18,129 bases of DNA from CAVYBY01 sp963766935 (GTDB taxonomy: Bacteria > Actinomycetota > UBA4738 > HRBIN12). The stretch lies in contig CAVYBY010000005.1 of NCBI GenBank assembly GCA_963766935.1, forward strand, positions 1 to 18,129, written 5' to 3'. Below the pieces are notes generated by a model that did no database searches, had not been told where the DNA came from, and saw only the letters and a program-made list of their open reading frames with translations. How positions within the stretch are numbered: position 1 is the stretch's first letter; each line of letters opens with the position of its first letter. The position numbers and the translations under genes are program-made. This document shows positions 1-7,988 of the stretch, piece by piece.

Positions 1-1
1 T

Positions 2-2767
2 CAGCAGGCGGAGATGGCCACCAAGCACGAGCGCCTGACCGCGGAGGCCGGGTCGCTCGCCCTGCGGCTGGCCGCCGCCCGGCTCCGGGCGCTCCGGCTC
101 GAGCGCGACCGGCGCCAGGCCGGCTGGGACGAAGGGCTCGACGAGCGTCAGCGAGCTCGTGAGCAGCTCGACGGGCTCGACGAGGAGGTCCTGTCGGCCG
201 CGGAGGGCCGGGCCGCCGCGGCGCATGCGCTCGCCGACGCCGAGGCCGTCGTCCGGGCCGGGCAGGCCGCCCTCACCGACGCGGAGCGGCATGCGCGCGA
301 GGCCGTCGACCACGAGGCCGCCTCGCGTGGGGCGCTTGCCGCCGAGGCAACCCGGGCGGCGCGCGCGGACGCACTCGGCGAGGAGCGGTTGCGGATCGAC
401 GCGTCGCTGTCGAAGGTGCTGGACGAGCTTGCCATCCGCGAGCGGGAGCTCGAGGAGGCGGAGGAGGCGTTCCGCGACGCGGATGCCGATCGCCGCCGTG
501 TCGAGGAGCTCCGCCGGAGTGCCGCCGAGGAAGGCGCGGTCCGCCGCGGCGAGCTCGATGCGCTGACACGCTCGCTTGCCGGAGCCGAGCGGGAGCAGGA
601 GCGCCTTGCGGCCTCGCTCGCCGACGTCGAGGCCGGCGTTCTCGCGCTCGAAGAGGAGCGGGCCGCCCTGAGCACGGACATCGAACAGCTCGACGCGCAG
701 TCCTCGCCGCTGTCCGAACGCCGGATCACGCTGGAGGAAGAGCGGCGGGGCCTCGTCGAGCGGCTGGAAGAGCTGGAGGACGTGCGCCGCCGGCACGAAG
801 CGCGCCGCGCGCTCCTCGAGGCCCGGCGCCGGGACGTCGAGGAGACCGCGGGGTCGCGGTTCCTCGAGGGCCACGGCGACCGCGCGGCCGGGCTCCTTCG
901 CGATCTCGTTCGCGCCGAGCCGGGGTTCGAGCTGGCCCTGGCCGCCGCGCTCGGGCCCTTCGGCGACGCCGTGGTCTACCCCGACGCCGACCTCGCGCTG
1001 GCGGACGCGCCCGAGGGGGGCGGGGCCATCTTTGCCGTCGCCTCCGGCGGGCCGGTGCGGGTGCGTCTTCCCGGCGAGCGATCCCTGCTGTCCGCGGTGC
1101 ACGCGGAGCCGGTTGCCCGCGGGATCGTGAGCACGCTGCTCCAAGAGGTGTACCTGTCCGGGTCGGCCGAGGAGGCATCCGAGAAACACCGGGAGCACCC
1201 GGAGACGCGCTTCGTCACCGAGGAGGGCATCCTCGTCGGGCCCGCCGTCATCCATACGGCCTGGCAGGTCGACGAGCGTGCACGGGAGATCCGCGCCGAG
1301 CTCGAGGTCCTGGCGCACGACCTCACGGCCGTCGACCAGCAGCTGAAGCCCCGGCAGGCGCGCGTCGCCGAGATCGCCGGCGAGATCGAATTCCTCGGTT
1401 CGCAGGTCGAGGCGGCCGACGCTGACATCACGCACGCCGCCGAGCGCCTGTCCGTGCTCGAACGCGAGCTGGCCGCCGCCCACCGCGAGCGCGAGCTGCT
1501 CGCCGGCCGCGCCGCGGTCCTGAACGAGCAGGTGGACGCCTGGCGCGCCGGCATGCCTTCGCCGGATACCGTCGTAGAGCCGCTTCCCGAGCTTCCCCCG
1601 CTGCCACACCCGCCGGTTCAAGCGCGCGTCTCGGTCGAGACGCTCCGCCGCGATCGCGCGTCGCTCGACGCCCGCCTCGTGCGCGTCCGCGCCGATCTCG
1701 ACGCGGAGCGCGCCGTCGACCCGGACGAGCTGCGAGCGGCGATTGCGGCCGCCGAGGCCGCGCGCGCCGAGTCGGAGATGGACCTGCAGACGGCGGAGAC
1801 CGCGTTCGCCGCCGCGACCGCCGCCCTCGAGGGCGCGGCTGCGGCCGAGCGGACCGCCGCCGATCGCGAGGCCGCGGTCAACAAGTCCTGGCGCGACGCG
1901 TCCACCGAGCTCGACCGCCTTCGCGGGCACTACGAGGAGGCCGACCGGGAGCGCGGCGACATCCACCGCCGGATCGAGGAGGCGGAGCGACTGATCCGTC
2001 AGGGGTACGGCGCCGACCCGGAGGAAGCGCTCGCGCAGGTCGGCGACGAGGAATCGGTGGAGTCCATCGAGAAGCGGAGCGAGCTCGTCCAGCGGCGGCT
2101 CGCGCTGCTCGGCCGCGTGAACCTGCTGGCGACCGGCGAGCTCGAGGCGTTCGAAGAGCGCCACGACTTCATGCAGCGCGAGCTCGACGACGTGCGCTCG
2201 GCCCGCCGGGACCTGCTCGGGATCGTCTCGCAGATCGACCGGGAGATCTCCGAGACGTTCGACGCCGCCTTCCGCGACGTCGCGACGGCGTTCGAGCGGC
2301 TCATCAAGGAGCTGTTCCCCGGAGGCGACGGACGGCTCGTCCTCACCGATCCCGCGAACCCGCTCGAGTGCGGCATCGAGATCGAGGCGAGCCCCGGCCG
2401 CAAGCGGGTCCGCCGCATCAGCCTGCTCTCGGGAGGCGAGCGTTCGCTGGCCGCGCTGGCGTTCCTGTTCGCGATCTTCTCGGCGCGCCCATCGCCGTTC
2501 TATCTGATGGACGAGGTCGAGCCCGCGCTCGACGATCTCAACCTGCACCGGTTCCTGCGGCTGGTGGAGGGGTTCGGCCGCGAGGCCCAAGTCATCGTGG
2601 TCACCCACCAGAAGCGGACGATGGAGATCGCCGGGATGATGTACGGCGTCTCGCTCAGCGCCGACGGCACGACCAAGATCGTCTGCCAGCGTCTCGAGCA
2701 GCCGGTGAGCGTCCTCGGCGGCGCCGACAACGCTTCGGCCTCGCCGGTCGGCGCGACCCAGACCTGA
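2..2767 (+). CDS. smc: Chromosome segregation ATPase SMC (5' partial)
   Basis: C-terminal ~921 residues of the bacterial condensin ATPase that compacts and segregates chromosomes with ScpA/ScpB. The frame is open from base 2, so the start and the N-terminal Walker A half (about 250 residues by family length of ~1,170-1,200) lie upstream of the window. Numbering from the first visible Met (base 14): a long Arg/Glu/Ala-rich coiled coil to ~280, the hinge at ~283-415 (begins FLEGHGDRAAGLL), the returning coiled coil to ~720, then the ATPase tail. The tail shows the ABC signature LSGGERS (805-811), Walker B with D-loop FYLMDEVEPALDD (829-841) and the H-switch region VVTHQKRTMEIA. The catalytic Asp-Glu (833/834) is present. 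The stop lies 6 bp before ftsY, so co-transcription is likely. Identity is near certain from the hinge plus ABC tail. Confidence 0.97.
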   Translation, partial: QQAEMATKHERLTAEAGSLALRLAAARLRALRLERDRRQAGWDEGLDERQRAREQLDGLDEEVLSAAEGRAAAAHALADAEAVVRAGQAALTDAERHAREAVDHEAASRGALAAEATRAARADALGEERLRIDASLSKVLDELAIRERELEEAEEAFRDADADRRRVEELRRSAAEEGAVRRGELDALTRSLAGAEREQERLAASLADVEAGVLALEEERAALSTDIEQLDAQSSPLSERRITLEEERRGLVERLEELEDVRRRHEARRALLEARRRDVEETAGSRFLEGHGDRAAGLLRDLVRAEPGFELALAAALGPFGDAVVYPDADLALADAPEGGGAIFAVASGGPVRVRLPGERSLLSAVHAEPVARGIVSTLLQEVYLSGSAEEASEKHREHPETRFVTEEGILVGPAVIHTAWQVDERAREIRAELEVLAHDLTAVDQQLKPRQARVAEIAGEIEFLGSQVEAADADITHAAERLSVLERELAAAHRERELLAGRAAVLNEQVDAWRAGMPSPDTVVEPLPELPPLPHPPVQARVSVETLRRDRASLDARLVRVRADLDAERAVDPDELRAAIAAAEAARAESEMDLQTAETAFAAATAALEGAAAAERTAADREAAVNKSWRDASTELDRLRGHYEEADRERGDIHRRIEEAERLIRQGYGADPEEALAQVGDEESVESIEKRSELVQRRLALLGRVNLLATGELEAFEERHDFMQRELDDVRSARRDLLGIVSQIDREISETFDAAFRDVATAFERLIKELFPGGDGRLVLTDPANPLECGIEIEASPGRKRVRRISLLSGGERSLAALAFLFAIFSARPSPFYLMDEVEPALDDLNLHRFLRLVEGFGREAQVIVVTHQKRTMEIAGMMYGVSLSADGTTKIVCQRLEQPVSVLGGADNASASPVGATQT

Positions 2768-2773
2768 GGCCCG

Positions 2774-3784
2774 ATGGGCCCCCTGGCGATCGTCGCGATC
2801 GTCGCGATCGTCGCGATCGTCGTCATCGCCGTCGTCATCGTTGCTGTGGTTCTGGTGCGCCGGCTCTGGCCGGCTCCGGCGCGGGCCCCGGCTCCCCCCG
2901 TGGCTCCCACCCCGGCCACGTCTCGGACGGCCACGCCGCGGACAGAAGGCCTCGGCGCGCGCGTCCGCGCGGCCATCGGGGGCGATCCGGGCGAGGATGC
3001 CTGGGCCCGGCTCGAAGACGTCCTCGTGCGGGCCGACGTCGGCCCGGCGGGCTCGGCCGACCTCGTCGGGCGGGTGCGCGCGCGCTTTCGCGCCGGCTCG
3101 GATCCGGCGGAGCTGATTCGCGACGAGATTCTGTCCGTGCTCGGTCCCGACGAGCCCCTCTCGCTGCCCCCGGGACGCCTCGCCGTGATCCTGGTCGTCG
3201 GCGTCAACGGCTCCGGGAAGACGACCACGATCGGCAAGCTGGCCGGACTGCTCGCGGGCGCGGGCAAGCGGGTCAGCCTTGCCGCCAGCGACACGTTCCG
3301 GGCGGCGGCGGGCGAGCAGCTCGACGTCTGGGCTGAGCGGGCGGGCGCGCACATCGTCGCGCAGGATCGCGGCTCCGATCCCGGCGCCGTCACCTTCGAC
3401 GCGGTGACATCGGCGACTGCGCGCGGATCCGACGTCCTCATCGTCGACACGGCGGGGCGGCTCCACACGAAACAGCCGCTCATGGACGAGCTTTCGAAGG
3501 TCAAACGCGTCGTCGCCAAGGCCGGCGGGACGGTCGACGAGACCCTGCTCGTCGTCGACGCGCAGACGGGGCAGAATGGCATCGCACAAGCCCGGTCGTT
3601 CACCGACGCGGTCGGCGTGACGGGGGTCGTGCTGACGAAGATGGACGGGACGGCGAAGGGCGGGATCGTTCTCGCCGTCCGCGAGGAGCTGGGTGTGCCG
3701 GTGCGATTCGTCGGTACCGGTGAGGCGCTCGGCGACCTGCAGCCCTTCGACGCCGACACGTTCGCCCGCAGGCTGCTGTCCTAG
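2774..3784 (+). CDS. ftsY: Signal recognition particle receptor FtsY
   Basis: SRP GTPase that docks Ffh-ribosome complexes at the membrane and pairs its GTPase cycle with Ffh. Length 336 aa. Residues ~4-28 form one hydrophobic helix made largely of repeated Ala-Ile-Val, a transmembrane anchor as in actinobacterial FtsY. A Pro/Ala-rich linker follows (~32-57), then the N domain (~60-130) and the G domain. Visible G motifs: P-loop GVNGSGKTTT (143-152), DTFRAAAGEQL (173-183), DTAGR (225-229), TKMDGTAKGG (288-297) and the closing GTGEALGDLQPFD (315-327). The ATG lies 6 bp after the smc stop. The region upstream has only a weak GAGG, so translational coupling to smc is likely. The anchor is encoded by a perfect 9-bp tandem repeat, described separately. 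An Ffh paralogue assignment is excluded because the Met-rich M domain is absent. Confidence 0.96.
   Translation: MGPLAIVAIVAIVAIVVIAVVIVAVVLVRRLWPAPARAPAPPVAPTPATSRTATPRTEGLGARVRAAIGGDPGEDAWARLEDVLVRADVGPAGSADLVGRVRARFRAGSDPAELIRDEILSVLGPDEPLSLPPGRLAVILVVGVNGSGKTTTIGKLAGLLAGAGKRVSLAASDTFRAAAGEQLDVWAERAGAHIVAQDRGSDPGAVTFDAVTSATARGSDVLIVDTAGRLHTKQPLMDELSKVKRVVAKAGGTVDETLLVVDAQTGQNGIAQARSFTDAVGVTGVVLTKMDGTAKGGIVLAVREELGVPVRFVGTGEALGDLQPFDADTFARRLLS
2786..2821 (+). repeat. 9-bp tandem repeat, four perfect copies, in the ftsY membrane anchor
   Basis: GCGATCGTC occurs four times head to tail, in frame, encoding Ala-Ile-Val x4 in the N-terminal transmembrane helix. A degenerate continuation (GTC ATC GCC GTC GTC ATC) follows. 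Each unit contains the palindrome CGATCG. Gain or loss of a unit would change helix length by three residues without shifting the frame. Confidence 0.9.
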
Positions 3785-3789
3785 ATCTC

Positions 3790-3795
3790 AGGAGG
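3790..3795 (+). promoter_or_regulatory. Strong Shine-Dalgarno site for the response regulator
   Basis: AGGAGG sits 4 nt before the GTG at 3800, in the 15-bp gap after ftsY. It is the best Shine-Dalgarno match in the window and fixes the start of the response regulator. Most other genes here lack such a site. Confidence 0.85.
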
Positions 3796-3799
3796 AGTC

Positions 3800-4183
3800 G
3801 TGACCGCCAGGATCCTGGTCGTCGAGGATCATCCGACGATGCGCGGGGCGATGCGGCTCGTCCTCGAGGAGGCCGGATACGCCGTCTCCGAGGCGATCGA
3901 CGGACACGCCGCGCTCGCGGCGGTGCGCGCGGATCCGCCGACCCTCGTCGTCCTGGATCTCAACCTGCCCGGTGCGACCGGATCGGAAGTGCTGGCCAGG
4001 CTCCGGCGCGAGGACGCGACGAAAACGCTCCCCGTCATCGTCGTGACGGCGATCGGGGAGGAGGGGCGCAAGCGCGTGCTGGACCTCGGCGCCGACGGCT
4101 ACGTCACGAAGCCGTTCAGCCCGGGTGCCCTGCTCCAGACAGTGGAGCAGGTCCTGCAAGCACTCGGCTCGCCGGAAGCGTGA
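3800..4183 (+). CDS. Stand-alone receiver-domain response regulator (CheY-like)
   Basis: A 127-aa single REC domain with no output domain. It is a phospho-acceptor that presumably acts through protein contacts. All receiver landmarks are present: acidic pair E9/D10, phospho-acceptor D53 in VVLDLNLPG, switch T83 and K104 in YVTKPFSPG. Start GTG 3800 is supported by AGGAGG 4 nt upstream, and it follows ftsY by 15 bp on the same strand. The kinase gene beside it lies on the opposite strand, and the two 3' ends overlap by 68 bp. They are probable partners by position, although they cannot share one transcript. The C-terminus stops just after the last receiver helix, so this is not a truncated DNA-binding regulator by obvious frameshift. 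The output target is unknown. Confidence 0.93.
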   Translation: MTARILVVEDHPTMRGAMRLVLEEAGYAVSEAIDGHAALAAVRADPPTLVVLDLNLPGATGSEVLARLRREDATKTLPVIVVTAIGEEGRKRVLDLGADGYVTKPFSPGALLQTVEQVLQALGSPEA

Positions 4184-5951
4184 CCGAGAACGTCGATCCC
4201 TCGCCGATCTCGGAGCGAACGCGGATCCATCCGCCCATCGCCTCGACGAGCTGCTTCGTGATGTAGAGGCCGAGCCCGAAGCCTTCCGCGTTGCGCTTGT
4301 TCGCGGGCTCGATCTGGTGGAACCGGTCGAAGATCCGAACCCGTTCCTCGGGAGCCACGCCGGGTCCGCGGTCGGTGATCGAGAACGAGACCGTGCCCTC
4401 GGCCGGGGCGGTGACCGCGATGTCGACGGGCAATCCTTCCGGGGAGAACTTGAGGGCGTTCGACAACAGGTTCGTAAGGACCTGTGTCAGGCGCTGCGGG
4501 TCGACGACGAGCGTCGGTGGGACGGTCGGCGCGATCGCACGGTGGATGCGTCCGCCGCTTGGCCCCAGCCCGTCGACCACCTGGTCGAGGATCTCGTCGA
4601 CGTCGATCTCGGTCGGCGCGAAGGACAACTTGCCCGCTTCGATGCGCGACACGACGAGGAGGTCTTCGACGAGCTTGATCAGACGCTCGGTCTGCAGGGC
4701 GATGATGCCGAGGAACTCCTCTGACTGCTCCGGCGAGAGCTCGTCCCCGCGGCGCCTCAGCATGTCGACGAACCCCCGGATCGCCGACAGCGGGGTCCGC
4801 AGCTCGTGGCTCGTGATCGCCACGAAGTCCGTCTTCATCTCGTCGAGGTCCCGCAGGCGCTTGAAGGTCTCCTCCTGACGGGAGCGCAGACGGACGGACT
4901 GGACGACGAGCGCGATCTGATCCGCGATCCGCCCGAGCAGCTCCAGGCGGCCGGCGTCGACCGAGCCCGGCGTGGCGCCGCGCTCATGGACGGCGCCGAT
5001 CACCTCTTCCCGGAAGCGCATCGACACGACGGCGTCCGCCGGCTCGCGGCGAAGGAGTTGTCCGGTCCCGGAGATGCCAACGCCGACCGGGTCTTGGTAG
5101 ATGGGCAGACGATCTCCCAACCGGTACCCGGGGTCGCCGTAGACGCCGATGACGACCAACAGGGTCTCGCCGGCGAGACCGCTTTCCGCCACGAGGATCC
5201 CCAGGCTGTTGCACTCGAGCTCGCGCCCGATCGCCTCGGCCATCCGCTGGATGCCCACGTTGGGGTCGTTCTCCGCGGTCCCGGCCAGGACGGCGGTGTG
5301 GAAGGCGGTCACCTCTTGGCGCGCCTGGCGTTCCCGGTCCGCGGAGAGCTCGGCTTCGCGGGCCGACGCCTCCGCGAGCGTTGCCCGCTCGCCGGCGCGC
5401 TGGGTCTCGCGCCGCAGTGAGCGAACGAACACACCGGCCACGATCGCCAGCACGAACGCCATCCCGCAGCGGAAGGCGACCGCCGGCACGTCGACCGCGT
5501 GGCTCGGGAACCGCTCGGCAAGGCTGAGCTCGCGCAGGATCTCGGATGCGGAGAACCAGACGCCGGCGATCGTGGCTCCGGACAACCCGAACCGGACCGC
5601 GCCTTCGATGGGCAGCAGATACCCGAGAACCCACGCGGGGTGCGCGGGGGTGTCGGCGAACGCCCAGACCAGCCCGATCGTGACCACCATGTCGAGCACG
5701 AACGCGAGCACGCCGACGGTGCGGATCGTGGCCGGCCGATCCGTCGAGCCGACGACGCTGACGACGGCGAGGTTGCCCACGGCAAGCCCGAACAGCAGCG
5801 CGGCGGCGATGGCGATCTGGTAGCGAAACGACGCCGTATGCCCAACGAACAGCGCGGCCGCTTGGACGGTGCCGAACGTGACCACAAGCCATCGCAGGCG
5901 TGCGAGGGCAAGCTCGAGCCTGACGATCTGCGAGCGATCGCGCCGTCTCAT
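4116..5951 (-). CDS. Membrane-bound sensor histidine kinase (GAF-HisKA-HATPase)
   Basis: A 611-aa sensor kinase. Residues ~19-176 hold five or six hydrophobic helices, a membrane input domain of no family I can name. A charged coiled coil (~178-214) and a GAF-like domain (~215-352, with IGVYGDPGYRLGD and a closing RIADQIALVVQS helix) follow. The dimerisation/phosphotransfer helix carries SHELRTP (H382). The ATPase domain has an N box NLLSNALKF (494-502), D box DRGPG (527-531) and G box GFGLGLYITKQL (557-568). All catalytic elements look intact. ATG 5951 is the only in-frame start near the beginning of the homologous region. The long open frame further upstream is antisense to ffh and is not coding. 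The last ~22 codons lie antisense to the end of the response regulator gene. It is probably the cognate kinase of that regulator by position. The ligand is unknown. Confidence 0.93.
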   Translation of the reverse strand: MRRRDRSQIVRLELALARLRWLVVTFGTVQAAALFVGHTASFRYQIAIAAALLFGLAVGNLAVVSVVGSTDRPATIRTVGVLAFVLDMVVTIGLVWAFADTPAHPAWVLGYLLPIEGAVRFGLSGATIAGVWFSASEILRELSLAERFPSHAVDVPAVAFRCGMAFVLAIVAGVFVRSLRRETQRAGERATLAEASAREAELSADRERQARQEVTAFHTAVLAGTAENDPNVGIQRMAEAIGRELECNSLGILVAESGLAGETLLVVIGVYGDPGYRLGDRLPIYQDPVGVGISGTGQLLRREPADAVVSMRFREEVIGAVHERGATPGSVDAGRLELLGRIADQIALVVQSVRLRSRQEETFKRLRDLDEMKTDFVAITSHELRTPLSAIRGFVDMLRRRGDELSPEQSEEFLGIIALQTERLIKLVEDLLVVSRIEAGKLSFAPTEIDVDEILDQVVDGLGPSGGRIHRAIAPTVPPTLVVDPQRLTQVLTNLLSNALKFSPEGLPVDIAVTAPAEGTVSFSITDRGPGVAPEERVRIFDRFHQIEPANKRNAEGFGLGLYITKQLVEAMGGWIRVRSEIGEGSTFSVTLPASRVLAGPAPLSGAGHPG

Positions 5952-5971
5952 CCGTTCGGTCTCATCCGTCG

Positions 5972-6016
5972 GGTCCCTCCTTGCAGGGACCGGCCCGCCC
6001 GGCCACCCGGACGGGC
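5972..6016. repeat. Two adjacent inverted repeats in the HK/ffh divergent region
   Basis: The first is a perfect 7-bp stem, GGTCCCT (5972-5978) and AGGGACC (5985-5991), with a 6-nt loop. The second follows after 1 nt: arms 5993-6002 and 6007-6016 pair over 10 positions with one mismatch and a 4-nt loop. Both lie in the 124-bp gap between the divergent histidine kinase and ffh genes. On the - strand an AAGGAGG (5983-5977) falls in the loop and arm of the first stem, 25 nt from the kinase ATG, which is too far for a normal ribosome site. They could be operators or leader hairpins. Function is not shown. Confidence 0.5.
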
Positions 6017-6020
6017 GAGC

Positions 6021-6026
6021 TAAACT
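6021..6026 (+). promoter_or_regulatory. Candidate -10 element for ffh
   Basis: TAAACT fits the TANNNT -10 consensus and is the only AT-rich stretch in the divergent gap. It would give a leader of about 43 nt before the ffh ATG at 6076. That leader contains a small hairpin (CCGGA 6037-6041, TCCGG 6045-6049). No convincing -35 is visible. Confidence 0.4.
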
Positions 6027-6075
6027 CAAGGACGGACCGGAGCCTCCGGCCCAACCCACGACATCTCTTGATTGC

Positions 6076-7416
6076 ATGTTCGACACGCTGACCGACCGAC
6101 TGAACGGCGTCTTCAAGAAACTCCGGAGCCGGGGACGGCTGCACCCCAAGCAGGTCGACCAGGCATTGGGGGACATCCGAACGGCCCTGCTCGAGGCGGA
6201 CGTCGCGGTCCAGGTGGCCGACGACCTGTTGGAAAGGGTCCGCGCCCGAACCCTCTCCGAAGAGGTCATGAAGTCGCTATCGCCTGCCCAGCAGGTCGTC
6301 AAGGTCGTGAACGAGGAGCTCACGCGGACGATGGGCGGGGAGGCCGCCACGTTCGATCTCGGCTCACGGAGCCCCGCGGTGGTCATGATGGCCGGCGTCC
6401 AGGGCTCGGGAAAGACGACCGCCTGCGCCAAGCTGGCACGCCACCTCAAGCAGAAAGGGCGTCGGCCGTTGCTGGTCGCGGCCGACCTGGAGCGTCCGGC
6501 GGCCGTGGAGCAGCTGAAGACCCTGGGTCGCGAGATCGGGGTCCCGGTCGTCTCGGAGGGAAAAGACCCGGTGAAGGTCGCGAAGAACGGGGTCCGCGAG
6601 GCCGAGCGAACCGGGGCCGACGTGGTCATCGTCGACACGGCCGGCCGCCTCCACGTGGACCCGCAGATGATGGCCCAGGCCCGGCGTATCCGCGACGTCA
6701 CCAAGCCGGTCCACGTGCTCATGGCCTGCGACGCCATGACCGGGCAGGACGCGGTCGTCCAGGCCGCGGCGTTCATGCGTGAGGTCGACACGACGGGGTT
6801 CGTCCTCACCAAGCTCGACGGAGACGCACGGGGCGGCGCCGCCTTGTCGATGACCGCGGTCACCGGCCGCCCGGTCTTCTTCGTCGGAACGGGGGAGCAG
6901 CCCGAGGAGCTCGAGGCCTTCTACCCCGACCGGATGGCCGGGCGGATCCTCGGCATGGGAGACGTCCTGACCCTCGTCGAGAAGGCGAAGGAAGAGCTCG
7001 ACGAGACGGCCGCTGCCGAGGCGGCGGAGAAGATGTTGAAGGGGCGTTTCACGCTCGAGGACTTCTTGGACCAGCTTCGCCAGGTGCGCAAGCTCGGGCC
7101 CATTCAGGATCTCGTTGCGATGCTCCCCGGCGTGCCCGGCCGTGCTTCCATGAAGGATCTCGCCGAGCAGGTCGACGAGTCGGAGCTGCGGCGGGCCGAA
7201 GCGGTCATCCTGTCGATGACCCCGGGTGAGCGGCGCGAACCCGGTATCATCTCCGGGTCCCGGCGCCTCAGAATCGCCAACGGCGCCGGTGTGACGACGA
7301 GCGACGTGAACGCCCTGCTCAAAGACTTCGAGGGCGCGCGCGCGATGATGCGAACCATGATGGGCGGCAAGGGGCTCCAACGGCCCCAGAAGATTCAGCC
7401 CAGGCGCAAGCGGTAG
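6076..7416 (+). CDS. ffh: Signal recognition particle GTPase Ffh (SRP54)
   Basis: A 446-aa SRP54 homologue that binds signal sequences and SRP RNA and pairs with FtsY. The N domain spans ~1-90. G domain motifs are P-loop GVQGSGKTT (107-115), the DLERPAAVEQL motif, DTAGR (187-191) and TKLDGDARGG (245-254). The M domain (~320-446) is Met-rich and carries the RNA-binding helix SGSRRLRIANGAG (393-405). I chose ATG 6076 because MFDTLTDRL is the usual family start. Upstream in-frame codons run into the divergent gap and show no family similarity. There is no good Shine-Dalgarno. A 6-bp hairpin and then rpsP follow closely. In many actinobacteria amt-glnB-glnD separates ftsY from ffh; here the two-component pair fills that place. 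Confidence 0.97.
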   Translation: MFDTLTDRLNGVFKKLRSRGRLHPKQVDQALGDIRTALLEADVAVQVADDLLERVRARTLSEEVMKSLSPAQQVVKVVNEELTRTMGGEAATFDLGSRSPAVVMMAGVQGSGKTTACAKLARHLKQKGRRPLLVAADLERPAAVEQLKTLGREIGVPVVSEGKDPVKVAKNGVREAERTGADVVIVDTAGRLHVDPQMMAQARRIRDVTKPVHVLMACDAMTGQDAVVQAAAFMREVDTTGFVLTKLDGDARGGAALSMTAVTGRPVFFVGTGEQPEELEAFYPDRMAGRILGMGDVLTLVEKAKEELDETAAAEAAEKMLKGRFTLEDFLDQLRQVRKLGPIQDLVAMLPGVPGRASMKDLAEQVDESELRRAEAVILSMTPGERREPGIISGSRRLRIANGAGVTTSDVNALLKDFEGARAMMRTMMGGKGLQRPQKIQPRRKR

Positions 7417-7417
7417 A

Positions 7418-7432
7418 CCGCCCAAAGGGCGG
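7418..7432 (+). other. Small GC hairpin between ffh and rpsP
   Basis: CCGCCC (7418-7423) and GGGCGG (7427-7432) form a perfect 6-bp stem around AAA, starting 1 nt after the ffh stop. No U-tract follows and rpsP starts 22 nt later. It is more likely an mRNA processing or stability element, or a weak attenuator, than a full terminator. Confidence 0.4.
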
Positions 7433-7454
7433 CGGTCGATCGAGGAGACGGCGG

Positions 7455-7988
7455 ATGGCAACCAGGATTCGGCTGCGACGGATGGGCGCGAAGAAGCGTC
7501 CGTTCTATCGCGTCGTCGTCGCCGACCAGCGCAGCCCGCGCGACGGGCGCTTCATCGAGAACATCGGCCGGTATCAGCCGATGGACGACCCGTCGTTGAT
7601 CGAGATCGACGCCGACCGCGCGCTCCACTGGCTTCGCGTGGGCGCGCAGCCGAGCGACCAGGTCCGCAACCTCCTGCGAAAGTCCGGCATCTGGGACCGC
7701 TTCGTGACGGAGCGGCCCGCCGCCGGTGTCGCCTCTCCCGCCAAGCCCGAGAAGCCCGCCGTCGAGCGCGTATCGAAGAAGGCCCGCGAGAAGGCAGCGG
7801 CCGCGGCGGCAGCCCCGCCGCCGGCCCCGGCCGAACCGAAAGCCGCACCCGAACCCGAACCGGTGGCGGAGTCGCCGGAGCCGGTTGAAGCCGCCGAGCC
7901 CGAAGCCGCCGCCGAACCCGTTGCGGCCGAGCCCGAAGCCGAGACCCCGGCCGATGCCGAGGGTGCGGAGGCTCCGGAGGGCGCGTGA
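7455..7988 (+). CDS. rpsP: 30S ribosomal protein S16 with long C-terminal tail
   Basis: Ribosomal protein S16, a 16S rRNA-binding assembly protein of the small subunit. Residues 1-~85 are the canonical fold (RIRLRRMGAKKRPFYRVVV, then SPRDGRFIENIGRYQP). A basic stretch (KKAREK) and a low-complexity Ala/Pro/Glu tail (~115-177) follow. Typical S16 is 75-90 aa; this one is 177 aa. Extensions are known in actinobacterial S16, but the tail here is long. GAGGAG (7442-7447) lies 7 nt before the ATG. The stop overlaps the start of the next gene (GTGA at 7985-7988), so translation of the KH protein is coupled. Confidence 0.97.
   Translation: MATRIRLRRMGAKKRPFYRVVVADQRSPRDGRFIENIGRYQPMDDPSLIEIDADRALHWLRVGAQPSDQVRNLLRKSGIWDRFVTERPAAGVASPAKPEKPAVERVSKKAREKAAAAAAAPPPAPAEPKAAPEPEPVAESPEPVEAAEPEAAAEPVAAEPEAETPADAEGAEAPEGA

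Noticed and set aside
2786..2821. CGATCG-containing repeat as a HIP1-like or replication-related site
   Set aside because: It occurs only here as an in-frame coding repeat in ftsY; no wider distribution is visible in the window.
2368..3336. 322-codon + strand frame over the smc end and ftsY start, and its - strand counterpart
   Set aside because: Overlaps the SMC ATPase tail and the FtsY anchor, which are both certain; contains simple Asp-Arg repeats from the ftsY microsatellite read out of frame.
5952..6863. Long - strand open frame upstream of the histidine kinase, making a 915-codon reading frame
   Set aside because: It lies antisense to ffh, has Ser/Arg/Thr-rich composition typical of high-GC shadow frames, and kinase similarity begins only at ATG 5951.
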